Origin: Actinobacteria bacterium UBA5176
GTDB taxonomy: Bacteria; Actinomycetota; UBA4738
NCBI GenBank assembly: GCA_002413305.1
Contig: DHWS01000157.1
Span: 1 to 23,797, forward strand
Direction: 5' to 3'
DNA: 23,797 bases
Notes under the pieces: model-generated
Database searches by the model: none
The model's input: the letters and a program-made list of their open reading frames with translations, nothing else
Told to the model about the DNA's origin: nothing
Shown here: positions 6,670 to 13,965 of the stretch, in pieces
Numbering within the stretch: the first letter of the stretch is position 1
Layout of the letters: each line of letters starts with the position of its first letter
Translations under genes and position numbers: made by a program

Positions 6670-8286
6670 TCACGGGTTGGCGATCCCGTAGATCGCCCCG
6701 CCGCGCGCGCCCACGTAGATCCAGCCGTGCCACACGGCGGGGGTCGATTCGACGCAACCGTTCAGCTGTAGGGTCCAACGCTGACGAGGCAGCGACGACG
6801 GGTTGGAGATGTCGAAGTCGTGCAGCACGCCGCTACAGTCCCCGACCAGCAGCTGGTCGTCGACCGTCACCGGTGACGTCCACGTCGGTCCCGGTAGCGT
6901 CACGGTCCACAGCACCCGGCCGGAGGTGGCATCCACCGCGGCGACCCCGCCCGAGTTGAACGTCGCGTAGACGATCCCCTTGTCGTAGGCAGGGGTTCCC
7001 AGGCTCCCACCGTCGCGGGCGAGCGTTCCCAGCGGCACCGACCACACCACCGGGTTCGCCGCGTTCCGCGGATCGAGCTTCATCAGGTTGCCGATCTGTT
7101 CGTCGCGGGCCTTGGACGAGGGCCGCGGCACGTTCTCCTCGATGTGCCGGGCGACGTAGAGGAACCCCTGCGGGTCGATCACGATCGTGGCGTCGGTGTC
7201 GTCGCCATCCCAGAACCGGAACACCTGGCGGTACTTCGTCCCGCCGCGGAGGATGTCGCTGATGTCCCAGCCCTGGACCAGCCCACCGCCGTTGGAGAAG
7301 TACACAACGCCGGTGTGCGCGTCGAAGGCGACCGAGTCCTCGATCGAAACGTCCGTGTCCTTGACGGCCGCGAACAGCGCCGCGTCGTAGCCGGGCACCT
7401 CCATCACGATCCGTGGTGCCACCTCGACCGTGCCTGTGGGGCCGTACCTCCGGTTGAGCTTGATCACGTAGAACCAGGAGTTCTCGCCACCCTCCAGCAG
7501 ATAATCCCCGATCTGTAGCGGTGCCCCGTCCCAGTCGTTGTTCCAGGTCGGTTTCGGCACGCTGGTCATCGCGTCGAGCTTCCACAGCACGGTTGGCTTC
7601 GGCCGGTCCAGCGCCACCACCCGCAGGAAGTTGTCCCGCGAGCCCGCGTAGTACAGGGGATAGCCCTGGTTGTCGCTGGAGGCCGAACCCTTCGCCAGGT
7701 CGCCGGTGACCAGGTCCGGCCGGTACGGCTTGCCGGTGATCCCGTTCAGGAAGTGGTAGTGGTTGTCGTAGGCTCCCTCCCGGACCTCGATCGAACCGTT
7801 CCGGTGCTGGATCACGTTCGGCTGGCCCGTCCATCCGGTCCCGCACCAGGTCCGGGTTGGCCCGCGGAAGGTGATGCCGTTGTCGGAGGAGACCGCGCAC
7901 AGCCCGCCGAACGCCGGGTAGCGCCACCGGATCGCTGGGTGGGAGGGCACCGGCCCTTCCCCGTACCAGTCGCGGGTGGCGTTGCCGCGGAAGGTGGTCA
8001 GGCCGGGGAAGCTCGCGTTGATCGGTCCGGGGGTCGCGGGGAGGGCCCGGCCCTCGCCCGGCCAGGTGGGCGTCGGTGACGGGCTGGAGGAGGCGTCCGA
8101 TCCGTGGCCCTTCGTCCCATCGCCGCTCCCACCGCCCAATACCGAACCGACCACTCCCGACCTCCAGACCCCGGCCGCCAGCGCCGCCAGCAGCAGCGTT
8201 ACCACGGCCTTGCCGAACGGGGTCAGGCGCATCCGGGACGTGCGGCGCCGCCGCCGGTGGGCGGGCGGCAGGTGGCTGGAGCTCAC
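6670..8286 (-). CDS. Membrane-anchored PQQ-type beta-propeller protein
   Basis: 538 residues. A basic N terminus (RRRRR around residue 14) precedes one hydrophobic segment (about residues 27-48, VVTLLLAALAAGVW), so the rest is probably outside the membrane. A Gly/Ser/Pro linker follows, then a domain of PQQ/BamB-like blades such as GVVYFSNGGGLVQGWD, GFLYVARHIEE, GIVYATFNSGGVAAVDATSG and GWIYVGARGGAIYGI. No catalytic residues of quinoprotein dehydrogenases were identified, so a binding or scaffolding role is more likely than PQQ-dependent catalysis. The GTG at 8286 has no SD, but an 11-codon ORF ends on it (GTGA overlap). ATG 8232 is an alternative start. It lies downstream of the cupredoxin gene on the same strand. 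Confidence 0.88.
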   Translation of the reverse strand: MSSSHLPPAHRRRRRTSRMRLTPFGKAVVTLLLAALAAGVWRSGVVGSVLGGGSGDGTKGHGSDASSSPSPTPTWPGEGRALPATPGPINASFPGLTTFRGNATRDWYGEGPVPSHPAIRWRYPAFGGLCAVSSDNGITFRGPTRTWCGTGWTGQPNVIQHRNGSIEVREGAYDNHYHFLNGITGKPYRPDLVTGDLAKGSASSDNQGYPLYYAGSRDNFLRVVALDRPKPTVLWKLDAMTSVPKPTWNNDWDGAPLQIGDYLLEGGENSWFYVIKLNRRYGPTGTVEVAPRIVMEVPGYDAALFAAVKDTDVSIEDSVAFDAHTGVVYFSNGGGLVQGWDISDILRGGTKYRQVFRFWDGDDTDATIVIDPQGFLYVARHIEENVPRPSSKARDEQIGNLMKLDPRNAANPVVWSVPLGTLARDGGSLGTPAYDKGIVYATFNSGGVAAVDATSGRVLWTVTLPGPTWTSPVTVDDQLLVGDCSGVLHDFDISNPSSLPRQRWTLQLNGCVESTPAVWHGWIYVGARGGAIYGIANP

Positions 8287-8318
8287 CGGCAGACGGTGGG
8301 TGATCGGGGTCGAACCAT
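8283..8318 (-). CDS. Putative leader mini-ORF MVRPRSPTVCR before the PQQ-propeller gene
   Basis: ATG at 8318 begins 12 nt after a TAGGAT box and encodes 11 residues. Its TGA (8285-8283) overlaps the GTG start of the propeller gene (8286-8284). This arrangement could couple translation of the main gene, which lacks an SD, to a leaderless mini-ORF. Short ORFs arise by chance, so this is tentative. Confidence 0.4.
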   Translation of the reverse strand: MVRPRSPTVCR

Positions 8319-8330
8319 GGACGGGCCCTC

Positions 8331-8336
8331 ATCCTA
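8331..8336 (-). promoter_or_regulatory. -10 box (TAGGAT) upstream of the PQQ-propeller gene
   Basis: TAGGAT on the minus strand lies 12 nt before the mini-ORF ATG at 8318 and about 45 nt before the propeller start, in the gap after the cupredoxin gene. No -35 element was recognised. Confidence 0.4.
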
Positions 8337-8466
8337 CGGGCCCTGGACCGGTTCGGTGGGGGGAAGCTGGAGGACACCGCCTCGTTCGGGAGGTCCGGCC
8401 GGTGGGAATCGCGGCCGCCTGCTCAGGCGGAAGACCGCCGTGCCGTCCACAGTGGGAAGCGCCAGC

Positions 8467-9021
8467 TCAGCCGACGATCAGCGTGCCGGTCATGGTTGAT
8501 GGATGGACGTCGCAGTGGAAGAAGTAGGTCCCCGCGGACAGGGCGTTCACGTGGTAGGTCATGGTCGAGGGGCCGGGGAAGATCTGCCCCTGGAACAGTG
8601 ATCGGGCGGGGCCTTGGCTCGGATCCGCGGTGAAGATGTGGATGCTGTGCGCCGCGAAGCCGTCCTGGTTGTCGAAAGCGATGGTGAACGCCGTGTTGGA
8701 CGGCGCCGCCAGGCACGTCTTCAAGTACGCGACGCCTTTCGCGGTTTCCGCGAGCGCGGACCCGTCCGGCGTGCAGGTCGATGACGGCGCCCCCCCACCG
8801 GAACCGCTGCCGGCCGAGGCGCCACCGCTCACCGAGGGCGGAGGTCGGAACGCAGCGGCCACTCCGAACCCCAACCCGACCGCTGCAACCAGGCAGACCA
8901 CCGCGACGAGGCCGATCATGCGCTTGACCCGCATCCCGACGACCACCACGGCGAGCACGAAGGCCGGGATGCCGAGCGCGATGGCCAGGATCACCCAGTC
9001 GGTGTTGATCAGCGCCAGCAT
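8467..9021 (-). CDS. Membrane-anchored cupredoxin (blue copper protein)
   Basis: 184 residues. Two N-terminal membrane segments (about 8-30 and 36-58) are followed by a Gly/Ser-rich linker (about 60-82) and a C-terminal cupredoxin domain. The copper site is visible: His125 or His128 in AAHSIHIF, then Cys170, His173 and Met177 in FHCDVHPSTMTG, matching the type 1 pattern C-x2-H-x3-M. The domain should face outside and could carry electrons or bind copper; the partner is unknown. Cys83 and Cys103 may form a disulfide. The ATG at 9021 lies 9 nt from a TATCCT box and has no SD. It is divergent from the gene at 9086 and upstream of the PQQ-propeller gene. Confidence 0.92.
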   Translation of the reverse strand: MLALINTDWVILAIALGIPAFVLAVVVVGMRVKRMIGLVAVVCLVAAVGLGFGVAAAFRPPPSVSGGASAGSGSGGGAPSSTCTPDGSALAETAKGVAYLKTCLAAPSNTAFTIAFDNQDGFAAHSIHIFTADPSQGPARSLFQGQIFPGPSTMTYHVNALSAGTYFFHCDVHPSTMTGTLIVG

Positions 9022-9030
9022 GCGGCGTTC

Positions 9031-9036
9031 AGGATA
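9031..9036 (-). promoter_or_regulatory. -10 box (TATCCT), leaderless cupredoxin promoter
   Basis: TATCCT on the minus strand, then 9 nt, then the cupredoxin ATG. No SD is present. Confidence 0.5.
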
Positions 9037-9070
9037 GCGTGGCCGTCAGGGGAGGGAGGCCGGGCCGGGG

Positions 9071-9076
9071 TACCAT
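9071..9076 (+). promoter_or_regulatory. -10 box (TACCAT), leaderless promoter
   Basis: TACCAT, 9 nt, then ATG 9086, with no SD. The same hexamer precedes the GlpD gene at nearly the same distance. Confidence 0.5.
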
Positions 9077-9085
9077 CGGAGCCTC

Positions 9086-9358
9086 ATGAAAGGTGATCGC
9101 GTCGAGATCGTGGTCGACACGGGCGGCGGGACGGCGACCTTCGAGCTGGTGGCCACCAAGGCCGGCCGCCGGCTGGAGGTGACCACCGTGCGGGGCGTGG
9201 TCGAGGTGGCCGAGGTCACCCGGACCGGGCAGACGATTCGAACCGGCCGGTTCATGGCTGCGCGGATCATCGCGCTCGTCGAGCATCCGGCCGAAGCGGA
9301 CGCCGCGGCAAGGGCCCGGGCGGCGAAGGTGGCGAAGGACCAGCAATCACTGATCTGA
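9086..9358 (+). CDS. Small beta-rich protein with basic/Ala helical tail, unknown function
   Basis: 90 residues with alternating hydrophobic strands (VEIVVDTGGG, TFELVATKAG, RLEVTTVRGVVEVAEVTR), then MAARIIALVEHP and a charged Ala/Lys/Arg helix at the C terminus. No signal peptide or membrane segment. The composition looks coding: the product keeps an amphipathic strand pattern, and the ATG is placed 9 nt from a TACCAT box. I recognise no named family. Divergent from the cupredoxin gene, 64 nt between start codons. The acyltransferase gene downstream appears to have its own promoter. Confidence 0.72.
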   Translation: MKGDRVEIVVDTGGGTATFELVATKAGRRLEVTTVRGVVEVAEVTRTGQTIRTGRFMAARIIALVEHPAEADAAARARAAKVAKDQQSLI

Positions 9359-9372
9359 CCGGGTCCGATCCG

Positions 9373-9378
9373 TACGAT
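9373..9378 (+). promoter_or_regulatory. -10 box (TACGAT) upstream of the MBOAT gene
   Basis: TACGAT lies 10 nt before ATG 9389 of a 34-codon ORF and about 100 nt before the MBOAT start, just after the stop of the preceding gene. Confidence 0.45.
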
Positions 9379-9388
9379 GTCGGCACAG

Positions 9389-9493
9389 ATGCTTGCTACG
9401 GCGCCTCTCGGCGCGGATAGTTTCGTTCCTCGACACGAGCCGCCCCGAACGAGAACGACCGAGGAGATCGGAGAAGGTTGCTCTTCCCCATGA
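9389..9493 (+). CDS. Putative 34-codon leaderless upstream ORF
   Basis: ATG 9389 lies 10 nt after TACGAT, with no SD, and opens 34 codons ending GEGCSSP. The TGA at 9491-9493 overlaps the ATG at 9490 within the MBOAT gene as ATGA, and the ORF overlaps the TTG start at 9478. If translated, it would bring ribosomes onto the MBOAT start region. The peptide has no recognisable domain. Confidence 0.38.
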   Translation: MLATAPLGADSFVPRHEPPRTRTTEEIGEGCSSP

Positions 9494-10902
9494 TCGACTT
9501 CGCCATCTTCTTCTTCGCCGTCTTCGTCGGGCATTGGCTGCTGAACCCCTTCCCCCGCCGGTGGAAGCTGTTCATGGTCGCGGCCAGCTATCTGTTCTAT
9601 GCCTGGTGGGACTGGCACTTCGTCTGGCTGCTCCCCGCCTCCACCGTCATCGTCCAGCTCGGGGCGCTGGCGGTGGCCAGGGAGCGGGACGAGCGCCGGA
9701 AGCGGTGGATCCTGGGGACCGCGGTGGCCGCGGACCTCGCGCTGCTGGCGTGGTTCAAGTACTACGGGTTCCTGGCGATCAACGTGGCGAACGCGCTACA
9801 TTCGCTCTCGGTCACCTCGCCCCTCCCGCTGCTCCAACTGACCCTGCCGGTGGGGATCTCGTTCTTCACGTTCATGGGCCTGAGCTACCTGGTGGACGTG
9901 TACCGCGGGGAGATCCCGACCTCCGGCTGGCTCGACTTCTTCGTGTACCTGTCGTTCTTCCCGCACCTGGTAGCCGGGCCGATCGTCCGGGCGCCCGAGC
10001 TGCTGCCCCAGATCCGGACCCGCCGGGACCCCCGCCGCATCGACGTCGGTCGCGCCTTCACGCTGATCTGGAGCGGGCTGTTCAAGAAGGTGGTGCTGTC
10101 GAGCTACCTTGCCGCGGCGATCGTGGACCCGGTGTTCGGGAACCCGAAGGGGCACACGTCCCTCGAGATCCTGTTCGCCGTCTACGCCTATGCCGTCCAG
10201 ATCTACGCGGACTTCAGCGGGTACACGGACATCGCCATCGGCGTTGCGCTGCTGCTCGGCTTCCACTTCCCGGAGAACTTCGACGCCCCGTACACGGCGC
10301 GCTCGATCCAGGACTTCTGGCGCCGGTGGCACATCACGCTCTCGCGCTGGCTCCGGGACTACCTGTACATCCCGCTGGGAGGGTCGCGGAAGGGCGAATA
10401 CCGGACCTACGCGAACATCATGATCACCATGCTCCTGGGCGGTATCTGGCACGGGGCGGCCTGGACGTTCGTGGCTTGGGGCGGGATCCACGGGGCCGGC
10501 CAGGTCGTCGGGCACCGTCGGCGGAAGCAGCGGCTCGAACGCGGCCTCCCCGCCTTGGAGGAGGGCGCTTGGGCGACGTTCCGGCAGCGGGTCGCCACCT
10601 TTCACGTGGTGTGCCTGGGATGGGTGTTCTTTCGGGCCGACTCGTTCGGGACGGCGGCCCAGCTCCTGTGGCGGATGGTCACCGCGTTCGGTTCGGCGCC
10701 GGCGGTCCACCTGCTGGTGGTGGTGGCGATCGCGCTCGGCATCTACGTCCAGTACGTCCCGCGAAACGTGTTCGACCGGGTGGGAGTGTCGGTCTCGCGG
10801 CTGGGGCCGATCGCGCTGGGCGCGTCGCTGGCCGGCGGCTTGTTCCTGATCACCACCCTCGGACCGCAGGGTGTGGCCCCCTTCATCTACTACCGCTTCT
10901 GA
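9478..10902 (+). CDS. MBOAT O-acyltransferase, AlgI family
   Basis: 474 residues with many membrane segments. The N terminus MLFPMIDFAIFFFAVF aligns naturally with the MLF...F start of AlgI-type proteins, and SYLFYAWWDWHFVW and LAWFKYYGF are family landmarks. DFSGYTDIAIG and FWRRWHITLSRWLRDYLYIP match the conserved central blocks. The expected active-site His is His325 in GGIWHGAAWTF, followed by AWGGIHG. Such proteins pass acyl groups, usually acetyl, across the membrane to extracellular glycans. I choose TTG 9478 because of the family N terminus and a GGAGAAGG just upstream. ATG 9490 is the alternative and coincides with the end of an upstream mini-ORF. The stop overlaps the next start by one base. 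Confidence 0.95.
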   Translation: MLFPMIDFAIFFFAVFVGHWLLNPFPRRWKLFMVAASYLFYAWWDWHFVWLLPASTVIVQLGALAVARERDERRKRWILGTAVAADLALLAWFKYYGFLAINVANALHSLSVTSPLPLLQLTLPVGISFFTFMGLSYLVDVYRGEIPTSGWLDFFVYLSFFPHLVAGPIVRAPELLPQIRTRRDPRRIDVGRAFTLIWSGLFKKVVLSSYLAAAIVDPVFGNPKGHTSLEILFAVYAYAVQIYADFSGYTDIAIGVALLLGFHFPENFDAPYTARSIQDFWRRWHITLSRWLRDYLYIPLGGSRKGEYRTYANIMITMLLGGIWHGAAWTFVAWGGIHGAGQVVGHRRRKQRLERGLPALEEGAWATFRQRVATFHVVCLGWVFFRADSFGTAAQLLWRMVTAFGSAPAVHLLVVVAIALGIYVQYVPRNVFDRVGVSVSRLGPIALGASLAGGLFLITTLGPQGVAPFIYYRF

Positions 10903-11957
10903 TGCTGTCGCCCGGCCGCTTCCGTGGAGGGTTCGGGACGGTGGCTCCCACCGAACCCGACGGCCGCCACCTGATGGCCGCCGGCAGGGTCATCGCGGTG
11001 GGGATGGTGGTGTTCCTGCTGTGGGGGCTGTTCGACGCGCGCTCGCTGGAGAAGTCGGCCGAAGCGAGCCCGAAGGGCACGCGGCGGACGGCCGCGCTCG
11101 CCGTGCTGAAGCCGCTGTTCGCGGTGAGCCGGGTCATCCAGACCGACCGGGTGGGGAGCGCCGTGGAGCGGTTGTTCGGCCGGAACCCGGACCGACCGGG
11201 GGGCTCGGCCTCCGCCGTCGGCCCCCCGCCTCCCGTCCATCCCTCGCCAACCCCGAGCGGCGGTACGAGCCCTCCACCCGGGGGCGGGCTGCCCCCGTTC
11301 CGGTCCCCGACCCCCCAGGACCCTTTCCGCATCCTCGTGGTCGGCGACTCCTTCGCGGCCGACCTCGGGCTGGGGCTGGGTCGGACGCTGGACCAAAGCC
11401 GGTACTCCATCGCCATCGACGGGCGGCCGTCGACCGGCCTGACCCGGCCGGACTACTTCGACTGGGGCGCCCAGTTCCCCACGGACCTGGCGAAGTACCG
11501 GCCGGAGCTGGTCGTCGTGATGATCGGCGGGAACGACTTCCAGAACCTGTTCGTCGGCGGGCGGTTCATCTCCTACTTCCGGTCGGCCGAGGCTTGGCAG
11601 TATCTCTACGCGCTCCGGGTCGACCGGGTGATGAACGAGGCGGTCGCCGCCGGGGCCCGCGTGCTATGGGTCGGGCTGCCGGTGATGGGCTCGTCGAAGG
11701 GGCTGTCGCAGGCCGTCCGGCGCTTCGATGGCATCTTCGAACAGGAGGCCGTATCGCGGCCGAGCGTGATGTACGTGGACGACTGGCGGCTGTTCACGAA
11801 CGCGAGCGGGCAGTATTCGGCCTACATCCGCACGCCGAACGGTGCCATCGAACTGATGCGGTCGCCGGACAAGGTCCACCTGACACTGACCGGGAACGAA
11901 TACCTCGCCCGGCATGTGGTGAGCATCCTGCGGCGGCAGTGGGGCCTGAAGACGTAG
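10902..11957 (+). CDS. Membrane-anchored SGNH hydrolase/acyltransferase, DUF459 family
   Basis: 351 residues. A single hydrophobic segment (about 27-45, RVIAVGMVVFLLWGLF) is followed by a Pro/Gly-rich linker (about 100-137) and an SGNH domain. Catalytic Ser150 is in VVGDSFAADLG, block III is GGNDFQN (Asn211), and Asp323/His326 are in DKVHLT. In glycan O-acetylation pairs, MBOAT proteins load an extracellular SGNH partner, which transfers the acyl group to the polymer. Translational coupling (TGATG, 1-bp overlap with the MBOAT gene) supports such a pair here. The glycan target is unknown. M25 is an internal alternative start. Confidence 0.9.
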   Translation: MLSPGRFRGGFGTVAPTEPDGRHLMAAGRVIAVGMVVFLLWGLFDARSLEKSAEASPKGTRRTAALAVLKPLFAVSRVIQTDRVGSAVERLFGRNPDRPGGSASAVGPPPPVHPSPTPSGGTSPPPGGGLPPFRSPTPQDPFRILVVGDSFAADLGLGLGRTLDQSRYSIAIDGRPSTGLTRPDYFDWGAQFPTDLAKYRPELVVVMIGGNDFQNLFVGGRFISYFRSAEAWQYLYALRVDRVMNEAVAAGARVLWVGLPVMGSSKGLSQAVRRFDGIFEQEAVSRPSVMYVDDWRLFTNASGQYSAYIRTPNGAIELMRSPDKVHLTLTGNEYLARHVVSILRRQWGLKT

Positions 11958-12018
11958 CGGATCTCGAGGGCCCTACCACGGCGGACCGGCCACCGGCGTG
12001 GCATCGTGTCGAGTGGCC

Positions 12019-12843
12019 ATGCGAGCAGCGGTCATCGGGCACGTCGAGTGGGTCGAGTTCGCCCGGGTCGAACGCGTCCCCCGGCCCGGCGAGATCGCGC
12101 ATGCCGCCGAGACGTGGGAGGAGCCGGCCGGCGGGGGCGGGGTGGCGGTGGTCCAGCTCCTGAAGCTCGCCGGGGACGCGACCCTGTTCACGGCCCTGGG
12201 CGACGACGACCTGGGCCACCGGGCGAAGCGAGAGCTGGAGGCGCTCGGGGTGCGGGTGGAGACGACCTTCCGGCCGGTCCCGCAGCGCTGGGCGTTCACG
12301 TTCATCGACAGCCGGGGCGAACGGACGATCACCACGATCGGGGAGCGCCTGGGGCCTTCGGGCGACGACCCTCTGGCGTGGGACGAGCTCTACGGCGCCG
12401 ACGCCGTGTACTTCTGCGCGGGCGACGTGGGGGCCCTTCGGGCCGGCCGCGAGGCGAAGGCGCTGGTGGCCACGTCGCGGGTGGCCGGCGACCTGGCGGG
12501 AGCCCACGTCCCGCTGGACGCGCTGGTGGGGAGCGCCCGCGACCCGGCCGAACGGTACCGCCCGGGGGAGATCCAGCCGCCGCCCGGCGCGATCGTCCTC
12601 ACGGCCGGGTCGAAGGGTGGGACGTGGGTCACGAGCGACGGCTCGCGGGGGACCTTCGCCCCTGCGCCCCTCCCGGGGCCGGTTACGGATGCGTACGGGT
12701 GCGGGGACAGCTTCGCCGCAGGTCTGGCCTTCGCGCTGGGCAAAGGGCAGGCGATCCGTGATGCCGTCGCGTTCGCGGCGCGATGCGGTGCGGCGTGCCT
12801 CACCGGCCGGGGCGCGTTCGAGGGCCAGCTCCGGCTGGTGTGA
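12019..12843 (+). CDS. PfkB-family carbohydrate kinase
   Basis: 274 residues. The ribokinase/PfkB fold is shown by the N-terminal AAVIGHVEWVEF, the glycine-rich GGGGVAVVQLLKLAGDATLFTALGDD region (about 37-62) that positions the sugar, and the signature DAYGCGDSFAAG near the C terminus with catalytic base Asp230. LTAGSKGGTWV contributes to nucleotide binding. The substrate is unknown. Length is slightly below the family norm of about 300. No SD or clear TANNNT box precedes ATG 12019; GTG 11998 is an in-frame alternative. It follows the DUF459 gene by 61 nt on the same strand and may be co-transcribed. Confidence 0.9.
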   Translation: MRAAVIGHVEWVEFARVERVPRPGEIAHAAETWEEPAGGGGVAVVQLLKLAGDATLFTALGDDDLGHRAKRELEALGVRVETTFRPVPQRWAFTFIDSRGERTITTIGERLGPSGDDPLAWDELYGADAVYFCAGDVGALRAGREAKALVATSRVAGDLAGAHVPLDALVGSARDPAERYRPGEIQPPPGAIVLTAGSKGGTWVTSDGSRGTFAPAPLPGPVTDAYGCGDSFAAGLAFALGKGQAIRDAVAFAARCGAACLTGRGAFEGQLRLV

Positions 12844-12875
12844 TCCCGACCCGTGCCGTTCGGAGCGACTTCGGC

Positions 12876-12881
12876 TAGCAT
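12876..12881 (+). promoter_or_regulatory. Possible -10 box (TAGCAT)
   Basis: TAGCAT lies in the gap after the kinase gene, 77 nt before ATG 12959, which has its own SD AGGAGG at 12942-12947. This would give a conventional leader. Confidence 0.3.
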
Positions 12882-12958
12882 CGTTGCCTGCGAAACAGCC
12901 GGCGCGTTCGACGCGGCCGCTTCGCTCCCGATCCACGACCCAGGAGGCATCGCCGACC

Positions 12959-13363
12959 ATGGCCGACCATCGTGAAGTCCACCATGAGCGCCTGTACGTG
13001 AAGGAACCCCGCACCGAGCGCCTGCGCAAGACGGCCGCCGCCCGGCTCCGGTACCTGCTCTCCACCGGATGGCGGGAGACCGAACGCTGGCACGCGGAGG
13101 ATCACATCACCGTGAAGGTCGAACGCTCCGGGGTCGACCCGCGCTTGGGCAAGATGCCGTACGTGCCTCCGCCGGTGGCCCGGCCGGCCCGTGGCGACCG
13201 CGGCGGTCCCGGCGGTTTCCGGGGCGGTCCCGGCGGTTTCCGGGGCGGTCCGGGCGGCGGGCGCGGAGCGGGTCCGGGCGGCGGTCCTGCCGGTGCCCGT
13301 GGTGCCGGCCCGGGTGCCGGAGCCCGTGGGCCAGGTGGGAGTGGGGCTCCTCCTCGGACCTGA
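12959..13363 (+). CDS. Protein with Gly/Arg-rich (GGPGGFR) repetitive tail
   Basis: 134 residues. The N-terminal part (1-70) is charged and folded-looking, with KTAAARLRYLLSTGWRETER and WHAEDHITVKVERSG. The C-terminal part (about 75-134) is low-complexity Gly/Pro/Arg/Ala with heptad repeats GGPGGFR, resembling RGG/GAR tails that bind RNA or promote condensation in other proteins. AGGAGG lies 11 nt before ATG, a little long. The opposite strand also has a Pro-rich open frame, but it lacks a start signal and mirrors the repeat. I recognise no family for the N-terminal domain; nucleic-acid binding is inference from composition. Confidence 0.78.
   Translation: MADHREVHHERLYVKEPRTERLRKTAAARLRYLLSTGWRETERWHAEDHITVKVERSGVDPRLGKMPYVPPPVARPARGDRGGPGGFRGGPGGFRGGPGGGRGAGPGGGPAGARGAGPGAGARGPGGSGAPPRT
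13204..13260 (+). repeat. 21-bp tandem repeat inside the Gly-rich tail
   Basis: Two identical 21-bp units (13204-13224 and 13225-13245) and a diverging third encode the heptapeptide GGPGGFR. Period 21 keeps the reading frame, so copy number could vary without breaking the protein. Confidence 0.85.
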
Positions 13364-13427
13364 CGCCCGCGTCCCCGGGACGCCCGCATCGGGAGGGTCA
13401 ACTGACGGCCTCGGGAACCCCTTCGGG

Positions 13428-13433
13428 TACGTT
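13428..13433 (+). promoter_or_regulatory. Possible -10 box (TACGTT) for the lipoprotein gene
   Basis: TACGTT lies 16 nt before ATG 13450, which has no SD, implying a leader of roughly 9 nt or less. Confidence 0.35.
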
Positions 13434-13449
13434 GCCGTCCAACCCGACC

Positions 13450-13896
13450 ATGAACCGTTGCCGAGCTCGTCCGGTGTTGGCGTTCGCCCTCGTTTCCGTG
13501 TCCCTCCTGGCCGCGGGGTGCGCCAAGGCCAACGGCGCGGCCGAAGGGCCCTCGCCCGCTCCCCAGTCAGGGACGCTCGTCGTCACACAGAAGCGCTCGG
13601 GCCCCCTTTTCGTGGAGGGCTCGGTCGGGTACGTTCGGCTGACCCGTTCCGGCGCGGCGACGGCCCTGTTCGAGGTGCAGGTCCCCAGCAACGGCCTGAC
13701 CCGTTCGGTGCTGGCGGGGAGCTATCAGCTCGTCAGCTACCAGCGGATCTGCACGGGCAACTGCGGCCACCTGGGACCGCCGAGCATCACCTGTTCGACG
13801 TCCATGCGGGTGCCCTCCGGCGGGGCGGTGAACGTGACCGTGAACCTGACTCCGGCGTCGAACCGCTGCACGCTCACCGTCTCCATGACGGCCTAG
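13450..13896 (+). CDS. Small secreted lipoprotein, unknown function
   Basis: 148 residues. A basic N terminus (MNRCRARP) and hydrophobic core end in lipobox LAAGC, so Cys24 would be lipidated and the protein anchored on the outer face of the membrane. The mature part is a beta-rich domain of about 120 residues (GTLVVTQKRSGPLFVEGSVG, VNVTVNLTPASNRCTLTVS). Its four Cys in YQRICTGNCGHLGP, ITCSTSM and NRCTLTV could form two disulfides. No family recognised. The frame is open further upstream, but the signal peptide fixes the start at ATG 13450. It follows the Gly-rich-tail gene by 86 nt. Confidence 0.85.
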   Translation: MNRCRARPVLAFALVSVSLLAAGCAKANGAAEGPSPAPQSGTLVVTQKRSGPLFVEGSVGYVRLTRSGAATALFEVQVPSNGLTRSVLAGSYQLVSYQRICTGNCGHLGPPSITCSTSMRVPSGGAVNVTVNLTPASNRCTLTVSMTA

Positions 13897-13965
13897 CTGC
13901 CGGGAGAGGACCCCGTTCGGGCTTCGATGCCTGCTCCGGTGGCCTGCCCGAGGGCGCCCAGGGGG

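Noticed and set aside
9393..10901. Large upstream extension of the DUF459 frame, shadowing the MBOAT gene
   Set aside because: This part is Arg/Pro/Ala-rich shadow sequence. The true DUF459 start is ATG 10902, coupled to the MBOAT stop.
13204..13260. Tandem repeat considered as a CRISPR-like array
   Set aside because: Units are directly adjacent with no spacers, in frame, and within a coding region.
13102..13401. Pro-rich minus-strand frame opposite the Gly-rich tail
   Set aside because: It simply mirrors the GC-rich repeat and has no start signal.
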